Assembly: GCA_963777355.1 (NCBI GenBank)
Contig: CAVZQK010000022.1
Location: 434,001 to 498,000 of the forward strand
Direction of reading: 5' to 3'
Length of the DNA: 64,000 nucleotides
Source of the DNA: DATJHM01 sp963777355
Lineage (GTDB): Bacteria > Chloroflexota > Ktedonobacteria > Ktedonobacterales > Ktedonobacteraceae
A program made the translations under genes and the position numbers. Below the pieces are notes generated by a model. That model was not told the origin of the DNA. It made no database searches and saw only the letters and a program-made list of their open reading frames with translations. How positions within the stretch are numbered: position 1 is the first letter of the stretch; every line of letters begins with the position of its first letter. Shown here piece by piece: positions 25,173 to 34,580 of this stretch.

Positions 25173-27212
25173 ATGCAATTAGACGTAGGACAAAGATTTG
25201 ATCGTTACCAGGTTGTTCGCCAGCTAGGAAATGGAATCTCTGGCGAGAGTTATGAAGCGTATGATACGCTGCTAGAACGCACAGTCACACTCAAATTAAT
25301 TCATCCCTGGACGACGCTGTCAGATGCAATCAGGCGGCAATTTTTCCGTGAATTGCAAAATATGAGCCAGCTCAACCATCCCGCTCTCACCAACATCCTG
25401 GACTATGGAGATATTGAGGGGCAACTCTATCTGGCGCGGAGATATACGGAGTTTAGTTCTCTTCTGGGCAGTGAGGGACGCAGCTGGTTTTCGCCACCAC
25501 TGCCACTCGAAAACGCACTTCGTTACACAATCCAGTTCGCACAGGCGCTCCATTATCTTCATGCCAACAGGTTCTTGCATGGCGCAATAACCCTTTCCAA
25601 TATTCTGGTTCAGCAGAATCCTCTCAAGCTTAATACCTCAACAACAACCATGCCACTCGTGTTAGCAGATGCAGGTACAGCGAATTTCGTGCGTCACTAT
25701 GGTCATCCCTTTATTACCCTATTGCCTATTACGGCTGCGCCAGAACAATTTAGCAAACGCACAATAGCAGCAAGTGATCAGTACGCTTTAGCCACTATTT
25801 TTTATTACTGGCTGGCTGGTTGTCCACCATTTCTTGGAGCACCAGAAGAGGTTGAACAGCAGAAGCGAAGAGGAGAAGTAGTACCACTTTCAACCCTCAA
25901 TCCACACGTCACACCAAAGCTGGCACAAGTTATCCAGCGAGCCTTAAAAGGGCCAGTAGACGAGCGTTACTCCTCCCTGCAAGCTTTCGCAGAAGCTTTG
26001 CAACACGCGTATGAGCCATCGCTCTATAGAGAGACTAATCCGGCCCTGCCAAGTCTGGGGCAGGTCGAGACACACACGAGTAACGGATATAGCCAGCAAG
26101 AGCAACGCCAGAAAACAGCGCCCCTCATACCTCCAGTAAAAGAGAGCAGGTTGGAGGAGACACCATTCAGACAAGAAAACAATCCAGAGACCGAGGTGGT
26201 ACAAATAGACACAGCACTTATTGAAGCATTCGCGACCTTGACTATCGACACAGATTCGCCGCCCCCACAAGCAGGTCCAGTGATTGCGGAAACCGATAGC
26301 ACAGATCAGCTAGATACATTACCCGCGCAGTACAATGTAGAAGAGGTTCCATCTCCGAACACGCCAGTGCCGGAGACACCTGCCGTTCCTGTTCAACCTG
26401 AGCCTGAGCCACAACCTGAGCCGAGTCCAGATCCAATTACGCCAGAACCAGCACCTGCCCCTGAGCGAACGCCTGACCCTGCGCAACCAGAACCTATTCC
26501 CGCTCCACAACCAGAACCATTACCCGGCCCACAGCCTAAGCCGCAGCCACAACCTCTACCCGATGTGCCGCAACCGTTGCCTGACCCGGTGCCAACGCCG
26601 CCTCCCCTGCCAGAGGTTGTACCGCAGCCACGGCCAGAGGAGACACCAGGCGGGCCTGGACCGGAGATACCACTGCCTCCGGCTCCAGATATTGTGCAAC
26701 CACTCCCTGATCCAAATACCGAGCCGATACTGCAAGCCTGGAAACAGAGTGCATCCACATTTGCAATAACCGCAGAGGAGCATGAACAGCCTGCCTTTGT
26801 GGAGGAAACACCCCTGCCGCCTGGAGAGACCGGACCTGCGGACGTAGGACAGAAAACGAAACGCGCTCCAGCTCTGGTCATTACCTCGCCATATTTAGAG
26901 GAACCCTACGAAGTGATGATCGAACATGAGGAAATGACGATTGGACGAGCCGGTTCAAGTGATATCTTGCTTGATTATGATCCGTTCACCTCGCGCCACC
27001 ATGCCCTGCTTCAGCTAGAAGATGGGCGTTATATGCTTTATGATCGGCGTAGCGCCTATGGCACAACAGTAAATGGACAAGCGATAACCAGCGATCAGGC
27101 GCATCCGCTGCAAGACGGAGATCAGATTAGTATTGGGCAGTACAAACTTACTTTCTTTGTTGAGGCAAAGCAGGAGATGCAGAAAAAGGAATCACAGAAC
27201 GCGCAAGTATAG
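25173..27212 (+). CDS. Pseudokinase with Pro-rich linker and FHA domain
   Basis: The 679-residue protein has a protein-kinase fold (about 8-280), a proline/glutamate-rich linker (about 390-530, PEPEPQPEP type repeats), and a C-terminal FHA phosphothreonine-binding domain (GRAGSSDI at about 590, SRHHA at about 607). The ATP-binding Lys is present (TVTLKL, residue 41). The HRD catalytic motif is replaced by HGA at 136-138, so the catalytic Asp is missing, and the DFG motif reads DAG. It is therefore likely inactive in phosphotransfer and may act as a scaffold or ligand sensor, with the FHA domain docking on phosphothreonine. The start is ambiguous (GTG 25164 or ATG 25173). No membrane segment was seen. 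Confidence 0.88.
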   Translation: MQLDVGQRFDRYQVVRQLGNGISGESYEAYDTLLERTVTLKLIHPWTTLSDAIRRQFFRELQNMSQLNHPALTNILDYGDIEGQLYLARRYTEFSSLLGSEGRSWFSPPLPLENALRYTIQFAQALHYLHANRFLHGAITLSNILVQQNPLKLNTSTTTMPLVLADAGTANFVRHYGHPFITLLPITAAPEQFSKRTIAASDQYALATIFYYWLAGCPPFLGAPEEVEQQKRRGEVVPLSTLNPHVTPKLAQVIQRALKGPVDERYSSLQAFAEALQHAYEPSLYRETNPALPSLGQVETHTSNGYSQQEQRQKTAPLIPPVKESRLEETPFRQENNPETEVVQIDTALIEAFATLTIDTDSPPPQAGPVIAETDSTDQLDTLPAQYNVEEVPSPNTPVPETPAVPVQPEPEPQPEPSPDPITPEPAPAPERTPDPAQPEPIPAPQPEPLPGPQPKPQPQPLPDVPQPLPDPVPTPPPLPEVVPQPRPEETPGGPGPEIPLPPAPDIVQPLPDPNTEPILQAWKQSASTFAITAEEHEQPAFVEETPLPPGETGPADVGQKTKRAPALVITSPYLEEPYEVMIEHEEMTIGRAGSSDILLDYDPFTSRHHALLQLEDGRYMLYDRRSAYGTTVNGQAITSDQAHPLQDGDQISIGQYKLTFFVEAKQEMQKKESQNAQV

Positions 27213-27466
27213 CCAGATAATCATTAGAGCAGAAAAAGGTAATAAAATCCTATAGAAGTCTGCTACCCTTCCACAGTTATTATACTGCAATTGTCAAGTA
27301 GATAACATCGTCCAAAAGCCCGATGTTTTTTGGTCTCCTGGCGGGTATGCTAGAGATCCAGTATCCTTTTCTCCTCATTGTTTTGCTATTCCCATGCATA
27401 CTCACAAATATGTCGTCTTTGCCGAGCGAGAGTGTCGCTCTGCAAAAATCTTCTGTAAGGAAGCGC

Positions 27467-28732
27467 TCATTCGGCTATTACCTGACCAGGGCCGGCGGCG
27501 GCACGGCAGATATCGATGTTCGCCTCATGGCCAGTGCGAGCTGGATACTGTTTTTCAACTGCTTTGCGCAGAGCGTCAATAGCCTCAGTACGAACCAGGT
27601 TAATAGTGCAGCCACCGAAGCCACCACCCATCATACGAGCACCCAGGACTCCTGGGACCTCGCTGGCAATCTCCACCAACACATCTAGCTCAGTACAACT
27701 TACTTGATAGTCATCGCGCAAGCCAGCATGCCCCTTATACAAAATTGGACCAGTGGCTTCAATATCGCCCTTCTCAAGTAGCTTCACAACCTGATGCACA
27801 CGCTCATTTTCCGCGATAATATAGGCAGTACGTTTGCGTAAGACTTCTGGCAACTGTTCTTTATAGCGTGTAAATTGTGCGGGCGTAATATCCCGCAAGG
27901 CCCGAATATGCTCCACCTGAGCGCCGGGCTCATGCCGGGCAATCAAGTCACGCAGAAGCGCAGTGGCTTCTTCGCACTGTTGGCGGCGCTCATTATAGGC
28001 AGTATTCGCCAGCTCACGGCGAACATTGGTATCAATCACGACCAGCGAGAGGTCAGGAGCTGCAAAGGGGATGTAGTGATACTCAAACGAGCGGCAATCC
28101 AGCAGAACCGCCTTCTCAGGACGGCCAAGACAGGAGGCAGCCTGGTCGAGGATGCCACTGCGCAGACCAGATGCGATATGCTCCGCCCGCTGGCAGATGG
28201 CCGCAATCTCCATCGGCCTCCTCGTCGCACCCTGCTCGCCGATAGTAAATTGACCGGATGAGAAGAACGAGAATGCCTGTGCGGTAGCAACTTCCAGGGC
28301 CGCCGAAGAACTCATACCGCCGCCAAGAGGAACATCGCCACCAACTACCGCGTCAAAGCCATGCAGCGTGAGGCCATCGCGCTGTAGTTCGCAGGCCACC
28401 CCCAGGATATAGCGAGCCCAACCAGGCAAGGGGGCATGCTGCTGCTCGAAGTTATCCGGCAGACCAGTCAACGTAAACTGAGCCTGCACTTGAAAATGGG
28501 TAGACCAGAGCCGCACAACGGCATCGTTGCGCATGCGACCAGCGAAAGCCGAGACACGATCAACAGCGAGGGGTAAGACAAAACCATCATTATAATCAGT
28601 ATGCTCACCGATATAATTGACGCGACCAGGGGCCCAGGCAGCCCCTAGCGGACCGGCATAGGTTGTCCCATCCTGAAACTCCTGTGGAAATTGTGCCAGT
28701 GCATCCTCGACTGGCGGTAAAAGAGTTGTCAT
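27467..28732 (-). CDS. galK: Galactokinase
   Basis: ATP-dependent phosphorylation of galactose at C1, the first committed Leloir step. The protein has 421 residues. The GHMP signature is clear: GRVNYIGEHTDYNDG (about 36-50, galactose-binding), VPLGGGMSSSAALEVA (about 133, phosphate-binding loop) and MMGGGFGGCTINLV (about 370). Its start overlaps the end of galT by four bases, so the pair is translationally coupled. No mutarotase, epimerase or regulator gene adjoins. Confidence 0.95.
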   Translation of the reverse strand: MTTLLPPVEDALAQFPQEFQDGTTYAGPLGAAWAPGRVNYIGEHTDYNDGFVLPLAVDRVSAFAGRMRNDAVVRLWSTHFQVQAQFTLTGLPDNFEQQHAPLPGWARYILGVACELQRDGLTLHGFDAVVGGDVPLGGGMSSSAALEVATAQAFSFFSSGQFTIGEQGATRRPMEIAAICQRAEHIASGLRSGILDQAASCLGRPEKAVLLDCRSFEYHYIPFAAPDLSLVVIDTNVRRELANTAYNERRQQCEEATALLRDLIARHEPGAQVEHIRALRDITPAQFTRYKEQLPEVLRKRTAYIIAENERVHQVVKLLEKGDIEATGPILYKGHAGLRDDYQVSCTELDVLVEIASEVPGVLGARMMGGGFGGCTINLVRTEAIDALRKAVEKQYPARTGHEANIDICRAAAGPGQVIAE

Positions 28733-29694
28733 TGTGTTGCCTCCCTGGCAATAGCTTCGCGTAGCTCCTGTGCTTTCTGAACAGGACTGGAGTCATTCGT
28801 CCAAAGCCCCCAGATCGACTCTGAAGAGGCGGCATATTTTAATTTTCCTGGAGCGCGGCCAATGGCCAGAATCTCTACATGAAAATGGAAACGTTCGTCG
28901 GCAAGTTGATGCAGTCCCAGCAGATAAGGCATAGGAGCCATCGTTCCATCAAAGAGATTATTATACCCTCGAATCACCGTAAGTAACATCTCAGCCAGAT
29001 CACGCAATTCCTCATCCTCCATCAACGCGATATTGGCAACATGGCGCTGAGGATACAGATGCGTCTCGTAAGGATAGCGCACGTAGGGTGGCAAGAAAGC
29101 CTGCCAACTTGTATTCGCCGCAACCTGATGTTCGCCGCCTGCCAGTTCAGTACGGACACGGCAAAAAGGGCAGCCCCGGCCAGCCGCATCGTCAAGCAAA
29201 ACCGTCTCTAGCTTGCGCTCCAGTATGGGCGGAATAACAGAGACACCATAGGTCTGACCATGAGGATGATACTGCGTCTGACCGATAGCCTCGCCGCTAT
29301 TCTCAAAAGTCATAATAGTAGGATAGCGCGAAGAGAGATCGCGGTACAGATCGCGCCACAGTCTCGTAACCGCGAACACCTCATCGACAGTCAACTGCGT
29401 AAACGTGCGGTGATGATCCCGATTATAAATAACCACATAGGCCTCGCCAACAGGAGGAGCCAGAGGGGGGAAATCATTGGGATGCAACCAGACCTGCGTA
29501 TCAGGACCAACGCGGCCCTCGGTAATATCAGCACAGAATGGACAGGCATTAGTGCCCTCACGGCGGCTCATACGATGTGGAGCATTCACGAGATATTGCC
29601 GCAAAATAGGATCTCCAGATAAGCGGGGTTTTCTGTTCCATATACTTCCCTCTATATATGATGATGCATCGCTCGGCTGCCCATCAATACACAA
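28729..29694 (-). CDS. galT: Galactose-1-phosphate uridylyltransferase
   Basis: Transfers UMP between UDP-glucose and galactose-1-phosphate in the Leloir pathway. About 300-321 residues. The active-site histidine motif is QYHPHGQTYG, and metal-site cysteine pairs CPFC appear twice (NACPFCADI and GCPFCRVR). The first residues typical of GalT are DPILRQYLVNAPHRMSRR. The start is uncertain: the ATG at 29694 overlaps the preceding gene by 43 bases, and no in-frame ATG with a ribosome site lies between it and the DPILR segment. It is coupled to galK. Confidence 0.93.
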   Translation of the reverse strand: MCIDGQPSDASSYIEGSIWNRKPRLSGDPILRQYLVNAPHRMSRREGTNACPFCADITEGRVGPDTQVWLHPNDFPPLAPPVGEAYVVIYNRDHHRTFTQLTVDEVFAVTRLWRDLYRDLSSRYPTIMTFENSGEAIGQTQYHPHGQTYGVSVIPPILERKLETVLLDDAAGRGCPFCRVRTELAGGEHQVAANTSWQAFLPPYVRYPYETHLYPQRHVANIALMEDEELRDLAEMLLTVIRGYNNLFDGTMAPMPYLLGLHQLADERFHFHVEILAIGRAPGKLKYAASSESIWGLWTNDSSPVQKAQELREAIAREATQ

Positions 29695-30209
29695 CGGCCC
29701 TGGCGGGCAAGCGACGCGAGTAATTCACTTTTATCAAGCGCTTGTTCAGCAGAGCCTTCAGAAAATAGCCACTCCTGCCAGGTTGGCAGATCCGTAAAAA
29801 TAGCCCAGGCAACAGGGGCCACCTCTCTCTTTGTCGCCTGTAAAAGTTCACGCGCATGTTCAAATCCAGGCTCTAATGAGGAGATGGCAGGCAAGTTCGC
29901 ATCGACAAGCGCCTCAAAAGTACGTAACGAGTGGATCTCGCCATGCAGCACCTCGCAGACGAGACCCAGCACAAGTTGTTCATGTGCCAATTCATCACGA
30001 GGAGATTCCTCTGTCTGCCAGACTCCGACAAGCAAAGCACAATGTGGCGGCAAATTCTGAAGGAATGTCGTAATGTGCTGTTTCTGCCAACCGTGCCAGA
30101 TAGATTGCCCATTCTGTTGTGCCAGCTTCAGCGCTGCATTCAGCAACGGACGAGCTTCTTTCCAGAGGAGCGAATCGGCATCCTGCACAAAAAATTCTTC
30201 AGCAAACAC
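29652..30209 (-). CDS. Hypothetical protein ahead of galT
   Basis: The 185-residue soluble protein is rich in Trp, Leu, Glu and Ala, probably largely helical. The middle (LPPHCALLVGVWQTEE...LVLGLVCEVLHGEIHSLRTFEALVD) resembles an acetyltransferase-like sheet but lacks a GNAT signature. The end overlaps the galT start by 43 bases, so it belongs to the galTK operon. I do not recognise its function. Confidence 0.65.
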   Translation of the reverse strand: MFAEEFFVQDADSLLWKEARPLLNAALKLAQQNGQSIWHGWQKQHITTFLQNLPPHCALLVGVWQTEESPRDELAHEQLVLGLVCEVLHGEIHSLRTFEALVDANLPAISSLEPGFEHARELLQATKREVAPVAWAIFTDLPTWQEWLFSEGSAEQALDKSELLASLARQGRCVLMGSRAMHHHI

Positions 30210-30243
30210 ACGCCTATCCCTTTCAACAAATAAAACCAGGCAG

Positions 30244-30317
30244 CCAGAATTGGCTCTAGTATAGCACTCCTTATTTCAGTCCAGAATTGGCTCTATTATA
30301 ACACTCTCTATTTCAGT
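30244..30317. repeat. 37-bp tandem duplication with promoter-like content
   Basis: Two adjacent 37-base units (30244-30280 and 30281-30317) both begin CCAGAATTGGCTCTA and end TTTCAGT, with only a few differences. On the minus strand each carries a -10-like hexamer (TATACT and TATAAT), 35-110 bases upstream of the first gene of the galTK operon. It may be a duplicated promoter or operator. The remaining gap 30318-30612 shows no clear element. Confidence 0.6.
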
Positions 30318-30612
30318 CCAATAGACCTTCGTCTCTCACATCCAGTCTAGCTGCTAGCCACTATATAACCTTTCAATCTTATCACAGATAGCCAAAAGCA
30401 CAACTATTGTTGAGCTAATACAGCTTTTCTACAGGAACACACTACCTATGCTATAATAGGGAAGGACTTCTACAGCCTAAAAATACGTTTTGAGCCAGAT
30501 TCCCAAAAGTGCTTATCACGGCGAAATTTGCGCTTATTGCATAGAAACACGTTCTCAAGCAGGCATTTACATACAGTTCTTCAGCATATTCACGGGCAGA
30601 AGGACAGAGAAA

Positions 30613-30909
30613 TTGAACACACCATCGTTTCTACTCGCCCTGGCAATCCTGGGTATTCTAGGACTCGGCACATTGCTCATCCTGAGCATTCTCACCTGCC
30701 AACGCTATCCAGGGAAGGGAGAAGGAAGCTATCTCAGACAGATGCGCACTATGCGCTTAAAACAATTGAGCGCATTGGCGTGCATGTTTTGCCTGGCAAT
30801 GGTTGGCAGCTATAGCATCATCCATAGCGCCTGGGCCATCGTCTATCTCCTCCTTGCCTGTAAAACCGGAACCTGGTGGTTTCGCTTCTACATCATCCAG
30901 CATACCTGA
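30613..30909 (+). CDS. Small two- or three-span membrane protein
   Basis: A 98-residue frame begins at TTG 30613 with AGAAGGA nine bases upstream. It encodes a hydrophobic helix (PSFLLALAILGILGLGTLLIL), a cytoplasmic-looking basic loop and a second hydrophobic stretch (ACMFCLAMVGSYSIIHSAWAIV). The frame itself extends upstream to 30490 without a ribosome site. Function unknown; confidence is moderate because it is short. Confidence 0.45.
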   Translation: MNTPSFLLALAILGILGLGTLLILSILTCQRYPGKGEGSYLRQMRTMRLKQLSALACMFCLAMVGSYSIIHSAWAIVYLLLACKTGTWWFRFYIIQHT

Positions 30910-30913
30910 TCTT

Positions 30914-30940
30914 AGAAAAACCAGAAAAACCAGAAAAACC
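30914..30940 (+). repeat. Three tandem copies of a 9-mer
   Basis: AGAAAAACC is repeated three times head to tail directly after the small membrane protein gene. The 278-base gap 30910-31187 has no supported gene. It looks like a slippage-prone low-complexity stretch. Confidence 0.6.
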
Positions 30941-31187
30941 GCCATCAGCGCGTTCTCTCTACAGAGAAACTGAATCAAAAACACGCACAGGGAAGCAGAG
31001 AGCAATTCAGGCACTCTCCATAAAAAAAGCAACAGAGAAAAGAAGAGATTTGCTGGCATTCTTTTTCAGTACCCTCAAGCGGGTCGAGAAAGGACAGGTG
31101 CTCCTGCCGCTCCTAGCAAGGGTAGTCTACTTACGAAACCCGAAAAGGTCAAGTGGAAATGCACTAGAAGAAAGTGGGTAAGGTAAC

Positions 31188-31940
31188 ATGAGCACGGTCC
31201 CCTGGTACGAGAGCTTTTTTGAAGATGATTATAGCCGTATCTACGCTCCTTTTCTTCCTACCCAGAAAACAGAGCAAGAGGTCGCTGATATTCTGGAGAT
31301 TCTACAAATTGCGCCTCAAAGCCAGATCCTTGATCTCTGCTGTGGACAGGGAAGACACGCCATCCCGCTGGCAAAAGCTGGCTACCAGATTACCGGACTG
31401 GATCTCAGCCAGCATCTGCTCGAACAGGCGATTCATGAGGCAGACAGCCAGGATGTTGAGATTACCTGGATACAAGAAGATATGCGTCAGATCCCTTTTG
31501 AGCAGACATTTGACGCGATTATCAATATCTTCACCTCATTCGGCTATCTGGAAAACGAAGAAGAGGACCAGCGTGTCCTTGAGCAAGTGGCAAAAGCGCT
31601 CAAACCGGGAGGGCTCTTTCTTCTGGAGACCGTCTATCAACCGAAAGTGTTACGAGGTTTCTCTCCCCACGGCATCATCCGCTATCCAGACGGAATGATT
31701 GTTCTCGAAGAGCGCCAGATAAACCTGAGTAGCAGCCGGAACGAAATCGACATTACCTTGCTCTACCCCAATGGCTCACAAGGCAAACAATACCAATCAA
31801 TGCGCATCTATACGCTCACAGAACTCATACGTATGCTTGGTGCAGCCGGACTTGAAGTGCAATCCTACTATGGCAACCTGGATCGCAGCCCATTGACGCT
31901 GGATAGCCGCCTAGTTATTTTAAGCCGTCGCAGAGGGTAA
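31188..31940 (+). CDS. Class I SAM-dependent methyltransferase
   Basis: The 250-residue methyltransferase has the Rossmann SAM-binding motif I ILDLCCGQGRHAIPLA (about 45-60), the acidic motif II in ITGLDLS, and motif III-like DAIINIFTSFGYLE. The CCGQGRH form of motif I is typical of the methyltransferase-11/25 group acting on small molecules. A GGTAAGG-type ribosome site precedes the ATG at 31188. Substrate unknown. It stands alone, convergent with the lipid-modification pair downstream. Confidence 0.87.
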   Translation: MSTVPWYESFFEDDYSRIYAPFLPTQKTEQEVADILEILQIAPQSQILDLCCGQGRHAIPLAKAGYQITGLDLSQHLLEQAIHEADSQDVEITWIQEDMRQIPFEQTFDAIINIFTSFGYLENEEEDQRVLEQVAKALKPGGLFLLETVYQPKVLRGFSPHGIIRYPDGMIVLEERQINLSSSRNEIDITLLYPNGSQGKQYQSMRIYTLTELIRMLGAAGLEVQSYYGNLDRSPLTLDSRLVILSRRRG

Positions 31941-32005
31941 GAGTCCGCAAAAACAGATTCTCTCCCTCTGCAAGAAAGTGGTTTTAGAGCAGACTTAAGA
32001 GATAC

Positions 32006-33026
32006 CTACTTTTCTTTCTGCTCGTAGAGCGGACTGACCTGATTCAGATGCTGGAAGATCTCTTGATATAATTCAAGGAAACCAGTCTCATGATAAGAGA
32101 TGGCGTGCTCTTGACAGAAAACCCTGACAATCTGCTGCGTTGCCTGTAAATTATTTCTGGGGATAGTGGGAAAAAGATGGTGTTCAATCTGGTAATTCAG
32201 TCCGCCATACCAGAAATCAGTGATGGGATGAGATCTCACATTGCGAGAACTGAGCACCTGCTGATGCAGAAAGTCCAGCGGATCATCTTTCTCCGAAACG
32301 AGCATACCTTTATGATTGGGAGCGGCAATCGAGCCAAGATACAGGCCAAAAAGCGCCCGGTTGATGACAAAGAAAAGGATGGCTTGCCAGAATGTCAGGC
32401 AGGAGAATAAAAGGGCAAAGTAGAGCAGATAGTGAACGATCAGAACAGATCCCCTCTGTCCGAGGATAGCGAGACTTCTTCTGCACCAGGAAATTGATGC
32501 TAAAAATCAGGAAGGTGAGCCAACCGAGTAGCTCCAGCGGCAGATAGAGATAGGCCTGATAGGCCACCATAAAGCGCAGAAAGCCTTGCTTACTCCATGC
32601 CTCCTGTTCTGTAAAGGCAAGCATCGGAATACTAATATCAGGATCAACTTCTGGCTCATTGGGATGACCATGATGGCGATTATGTTTATCGATCCACCAG
32701 CTCCAGCTCCATCCTAGAAGCAGGTTTCCCGTGACAAACGAGCCAAGCAAGAAAAACCTGGAACTACGAAAGATCTGGCGATGATCCAGGTCGTGTCCAA
32801 TAAAACCAATCTGTCCAAAGACAAAAGCTAAAAAGACCGCGTTGAGCAATTGTAGCCAGGAATGCCTAAAGACCAGCAACAGAGAGAGACTGAGCACCAA
32901 CAAAGCCAGGGTAGACAGAATCTTATACGTGTAGTAGGCCGGTTGCGGGTCAAACAAGCCTTGCTGCTTTAGCAGGCGTTTCAGTTCGACATATTCATTG
33001 AGAGGAGCACGCTGGACAGCCACCAT
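32006..33026 (-). pseudogene. Membrane fatty-acid desaturase, one frame break
   Basis: Di-iron membrane desaturase with all three histidine boxes: HDLDH (about 78), HNRHH (about 115) and QIEHH near the C-terminus. The third box of Q-x2-HH type is that of front-end or acyl-lipid desaturases. The start at 33026 has AAAGGAGA upstream. The first frame goes wrong at about 32480; the other frame resumes with LIVHYLLYFALLF and continues to the stop at 32006, giving about 340 residues. It lies 15 bases after the CFA-synthase-like gene and shares its operon. The break may be a real mutation or an assembly indel. Confidence 0.82.
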
Positions 33027-33041
33027 AGAATATCTCCTTTG

Positions 33042-33971
33042 CTACTTTTTCTCGAAGACCATACGTTGGTGATCAATAATCTCTCTTCTGAAACATTCTT
33101 TGTCGTATCCCTTGCGCAGAAACTCCGTGCGGCGACGAAAACCTGCATCTGTCAGAAAACGCGGTACAAGTTTCGCAACAATCAGAAGTCTGGCAAAACG
33201 GCGCTGAGGTTCTTTAAAATTGGAGAAGGTAAAATTCCAGAGTTTGCTCCACTCTTCTATCGTTTGCAGATAATCCAGACGGCCATTATTATGAGAAATC
33301 TGCCGAAAGTACGGAGCCGATGTCCGCAAAATATGCTCTTCTCCAAAGGGAAGCCAGGAGCCAGGAAAAAACTCTTTAGTAATCGCCGTAATATACTCGT
33401 TTGAGCCCTCCTCAGCCTGTAAAGAGATCTGTTGATACTCAGGCGCATTTTTCCCGAACATCATCGTTTGCAAATAGAGTTTACCGCCTGAGGGTAAGAG
33501 TTCATAACATAAGCGAAAGAAGCGTTCATAAATTGCATCTTGTTTGCCTGCGAGATATTCCTCAATCGAACAGAAATGTTCAAACGCACCTACGCTAACA
33601 ATAGCATCAAAGCGGCCAAAGGTATCCACCGTCAGCTCTTTCCAGTCCTTAACATAGACCTCAAGGCCGCTGTGCTTACATGTCTCAGCCTGCCTACGCG
33701 AGAGAGTTAAACCAATGCCTTGTCCGTCTCTTTCCTGGACAGCTTTCAGGACAGGACCAAATCCGCAGCCAATGTCCAGTACGCGGCTTCCCGGCTTAAA
33801 AGCAATACGATCAAGAATATAATCATGCTTATCGCGCTGCGCCTGAGCAAGCGTCTTTGAAAAATCCCCGTCATACATCGCACAAGTCAGGTCAGCATTT
33901 GCACCGAAGCAAGCACGGAAAATTTCATCCATAAAGTCATAGGTTTCTTCGATCTCTTGCTGATTCGCCAT
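33042..33971 (-). CDS. Cyclopropane-fatty-acid synthase-like methyltransferase
   Basis: This 309-residue SAM-dependent methyltransferase belongs to the mycolic-acid/CFA synthase group. Motif I VLDIGCGFGPVLKAV is near 64, followed by GIGLTLSRRQAET (the SAM-binding and lid region), VYVKDWKEL and VSVGAFEHF (residues about 127-135), which matches the family signature with EH/EF before the active site. It would add a methyl or methylene group to lipid chains. The GGAGGATGCT ribosome site fixes the start. Its partnership with a desaturase suggests methylation of an unsaturated chain made by the neighbour. Confidence 0.87.
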   Translation of the reverse strand: MANQQEIEETYDFMDEIFRACFGANADLTCAMYDGDFSKTLAQAQRDKHDYILDRIAFKPGSRVLDIGCGFGPVLKAVQERDGQGIGLTLSRRQAETCKHSGLEVYVKDWKELTVDTFGRFDAIVSVGAFEHFCSIEEYLAGKQDAIYERFFRLCYELLPSGGKLYLQTMMFGKNAPEYQQISLQAEEGSNEYITAITKEFFPGSWLPFGEEHILRTSAPYFRQISHNNGRLDYLQTIEEWSKLWNFTFSNFKEPQRRFARLLIVAKLVPRFLTDAGFRRRTEFLRKGYDKECFRREIIDHQRMVFEKK

Positions 33972-34284
33972 AGCATCCTCCGTAAAACAAAGAAATAACA
34001 GTAGGAAATGACACTACATAATACGATGCAATGCGCCTCTTTTTAAGTATGAACTGTACTACGAAATTAGGCAAGGCTAGCTAAAAACGTAAGAGAGATT
34101 GCCAACGCTATAGACTGATAGTTAGAGAATGCGTTATAATGAGCGCAACCACCTGAGTAAATGGATGCCAACAAGGGTGCGCCCATAATAAGCTTCCTAT
34201 TTTTTGAGCTTACTTATGGGTAAAAAGATGGCCTATTTCTTAGAGATAGAGCTTATCAAACCAGAATAAGGAAGGTACATAACC
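33972..34284 (+). promoter_or_regulatory. Promoter and hairpin leader ahead of a small CxxC protein
   Basis: A TATAAT box lies at 34134-34139. Downstream is a stem CCCATAA (34182-34188) with TTATGGG (34214-34220), extended by AAGCT/AGCTT inside. No T run follows directly. The segment runs to the ribosome site AAGGAAGG near 34269. A leader regulatory role is possible but unproved. Confidence 0.4.
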
Positions 34285-34488
34285 GTGCCGTGGTGTAGAT
34301 TTTTTATTCCAAAGATTGCCGCAGCGAACGTAAAAGCCGATGATCCTGAGCTCAACGATCACATTATGTATGCGAAATGCATTAAAGGACATGTGTTACG
34401 CGATGCTCAAGACTGGATTCTCTGTGAAATCTGCCCGCACCAGACGCAAAATGCTGGCAAGAGGGTGGAGATACCATATTCTCGCTGA
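34285..34488 (+). CDS. Small Cys-rich protein, possible metal binder
   Basis: The frame of 67 codons starts with GTG at 34285, with AAGGAAGG 10 bases before. Cysteines occur as PWCRFF, AKCIKGH and LCEICPH, the last with CxxC and His, which suggests a small zinc-binding fold. A second frame overlaps and runs into the mutY start, so a frame break is possible. No recognised family. Confidence 0.5.
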   Translation: MPWCRFFIPKIAAANVKADDPELNDHIMYAKCIKGHVLRDAQDWILCEICPHQTQNAGKRVEIPYSR

Positions 34489-34580
34489 GAGAGCGTGCTC
34501 GCAAAGAAGTAGGAGTTATCCAGAATGGTGCGAAAGCACAGCCAGACAAAACGTCGTCACGCAAGAGCAAATGAGGCCGC

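Noticed and set aside
25007..25201. 64-codon frame before the pseudokinase
   Set aside because: No ribosome site or conserved feature; overlaps the pseudokinase start in another frame.
26393..26881. Gly/Ser-rich antisense frames opposite the Pro-rich linker
   Set aside because: They are the complement of the PEP repeats and have no independent support.
30876..31181. 101-codon frame with EKPEKPEKPP
   Set aside because: It comes from the 9-mer repeat and lacks a ribosome site or family match.
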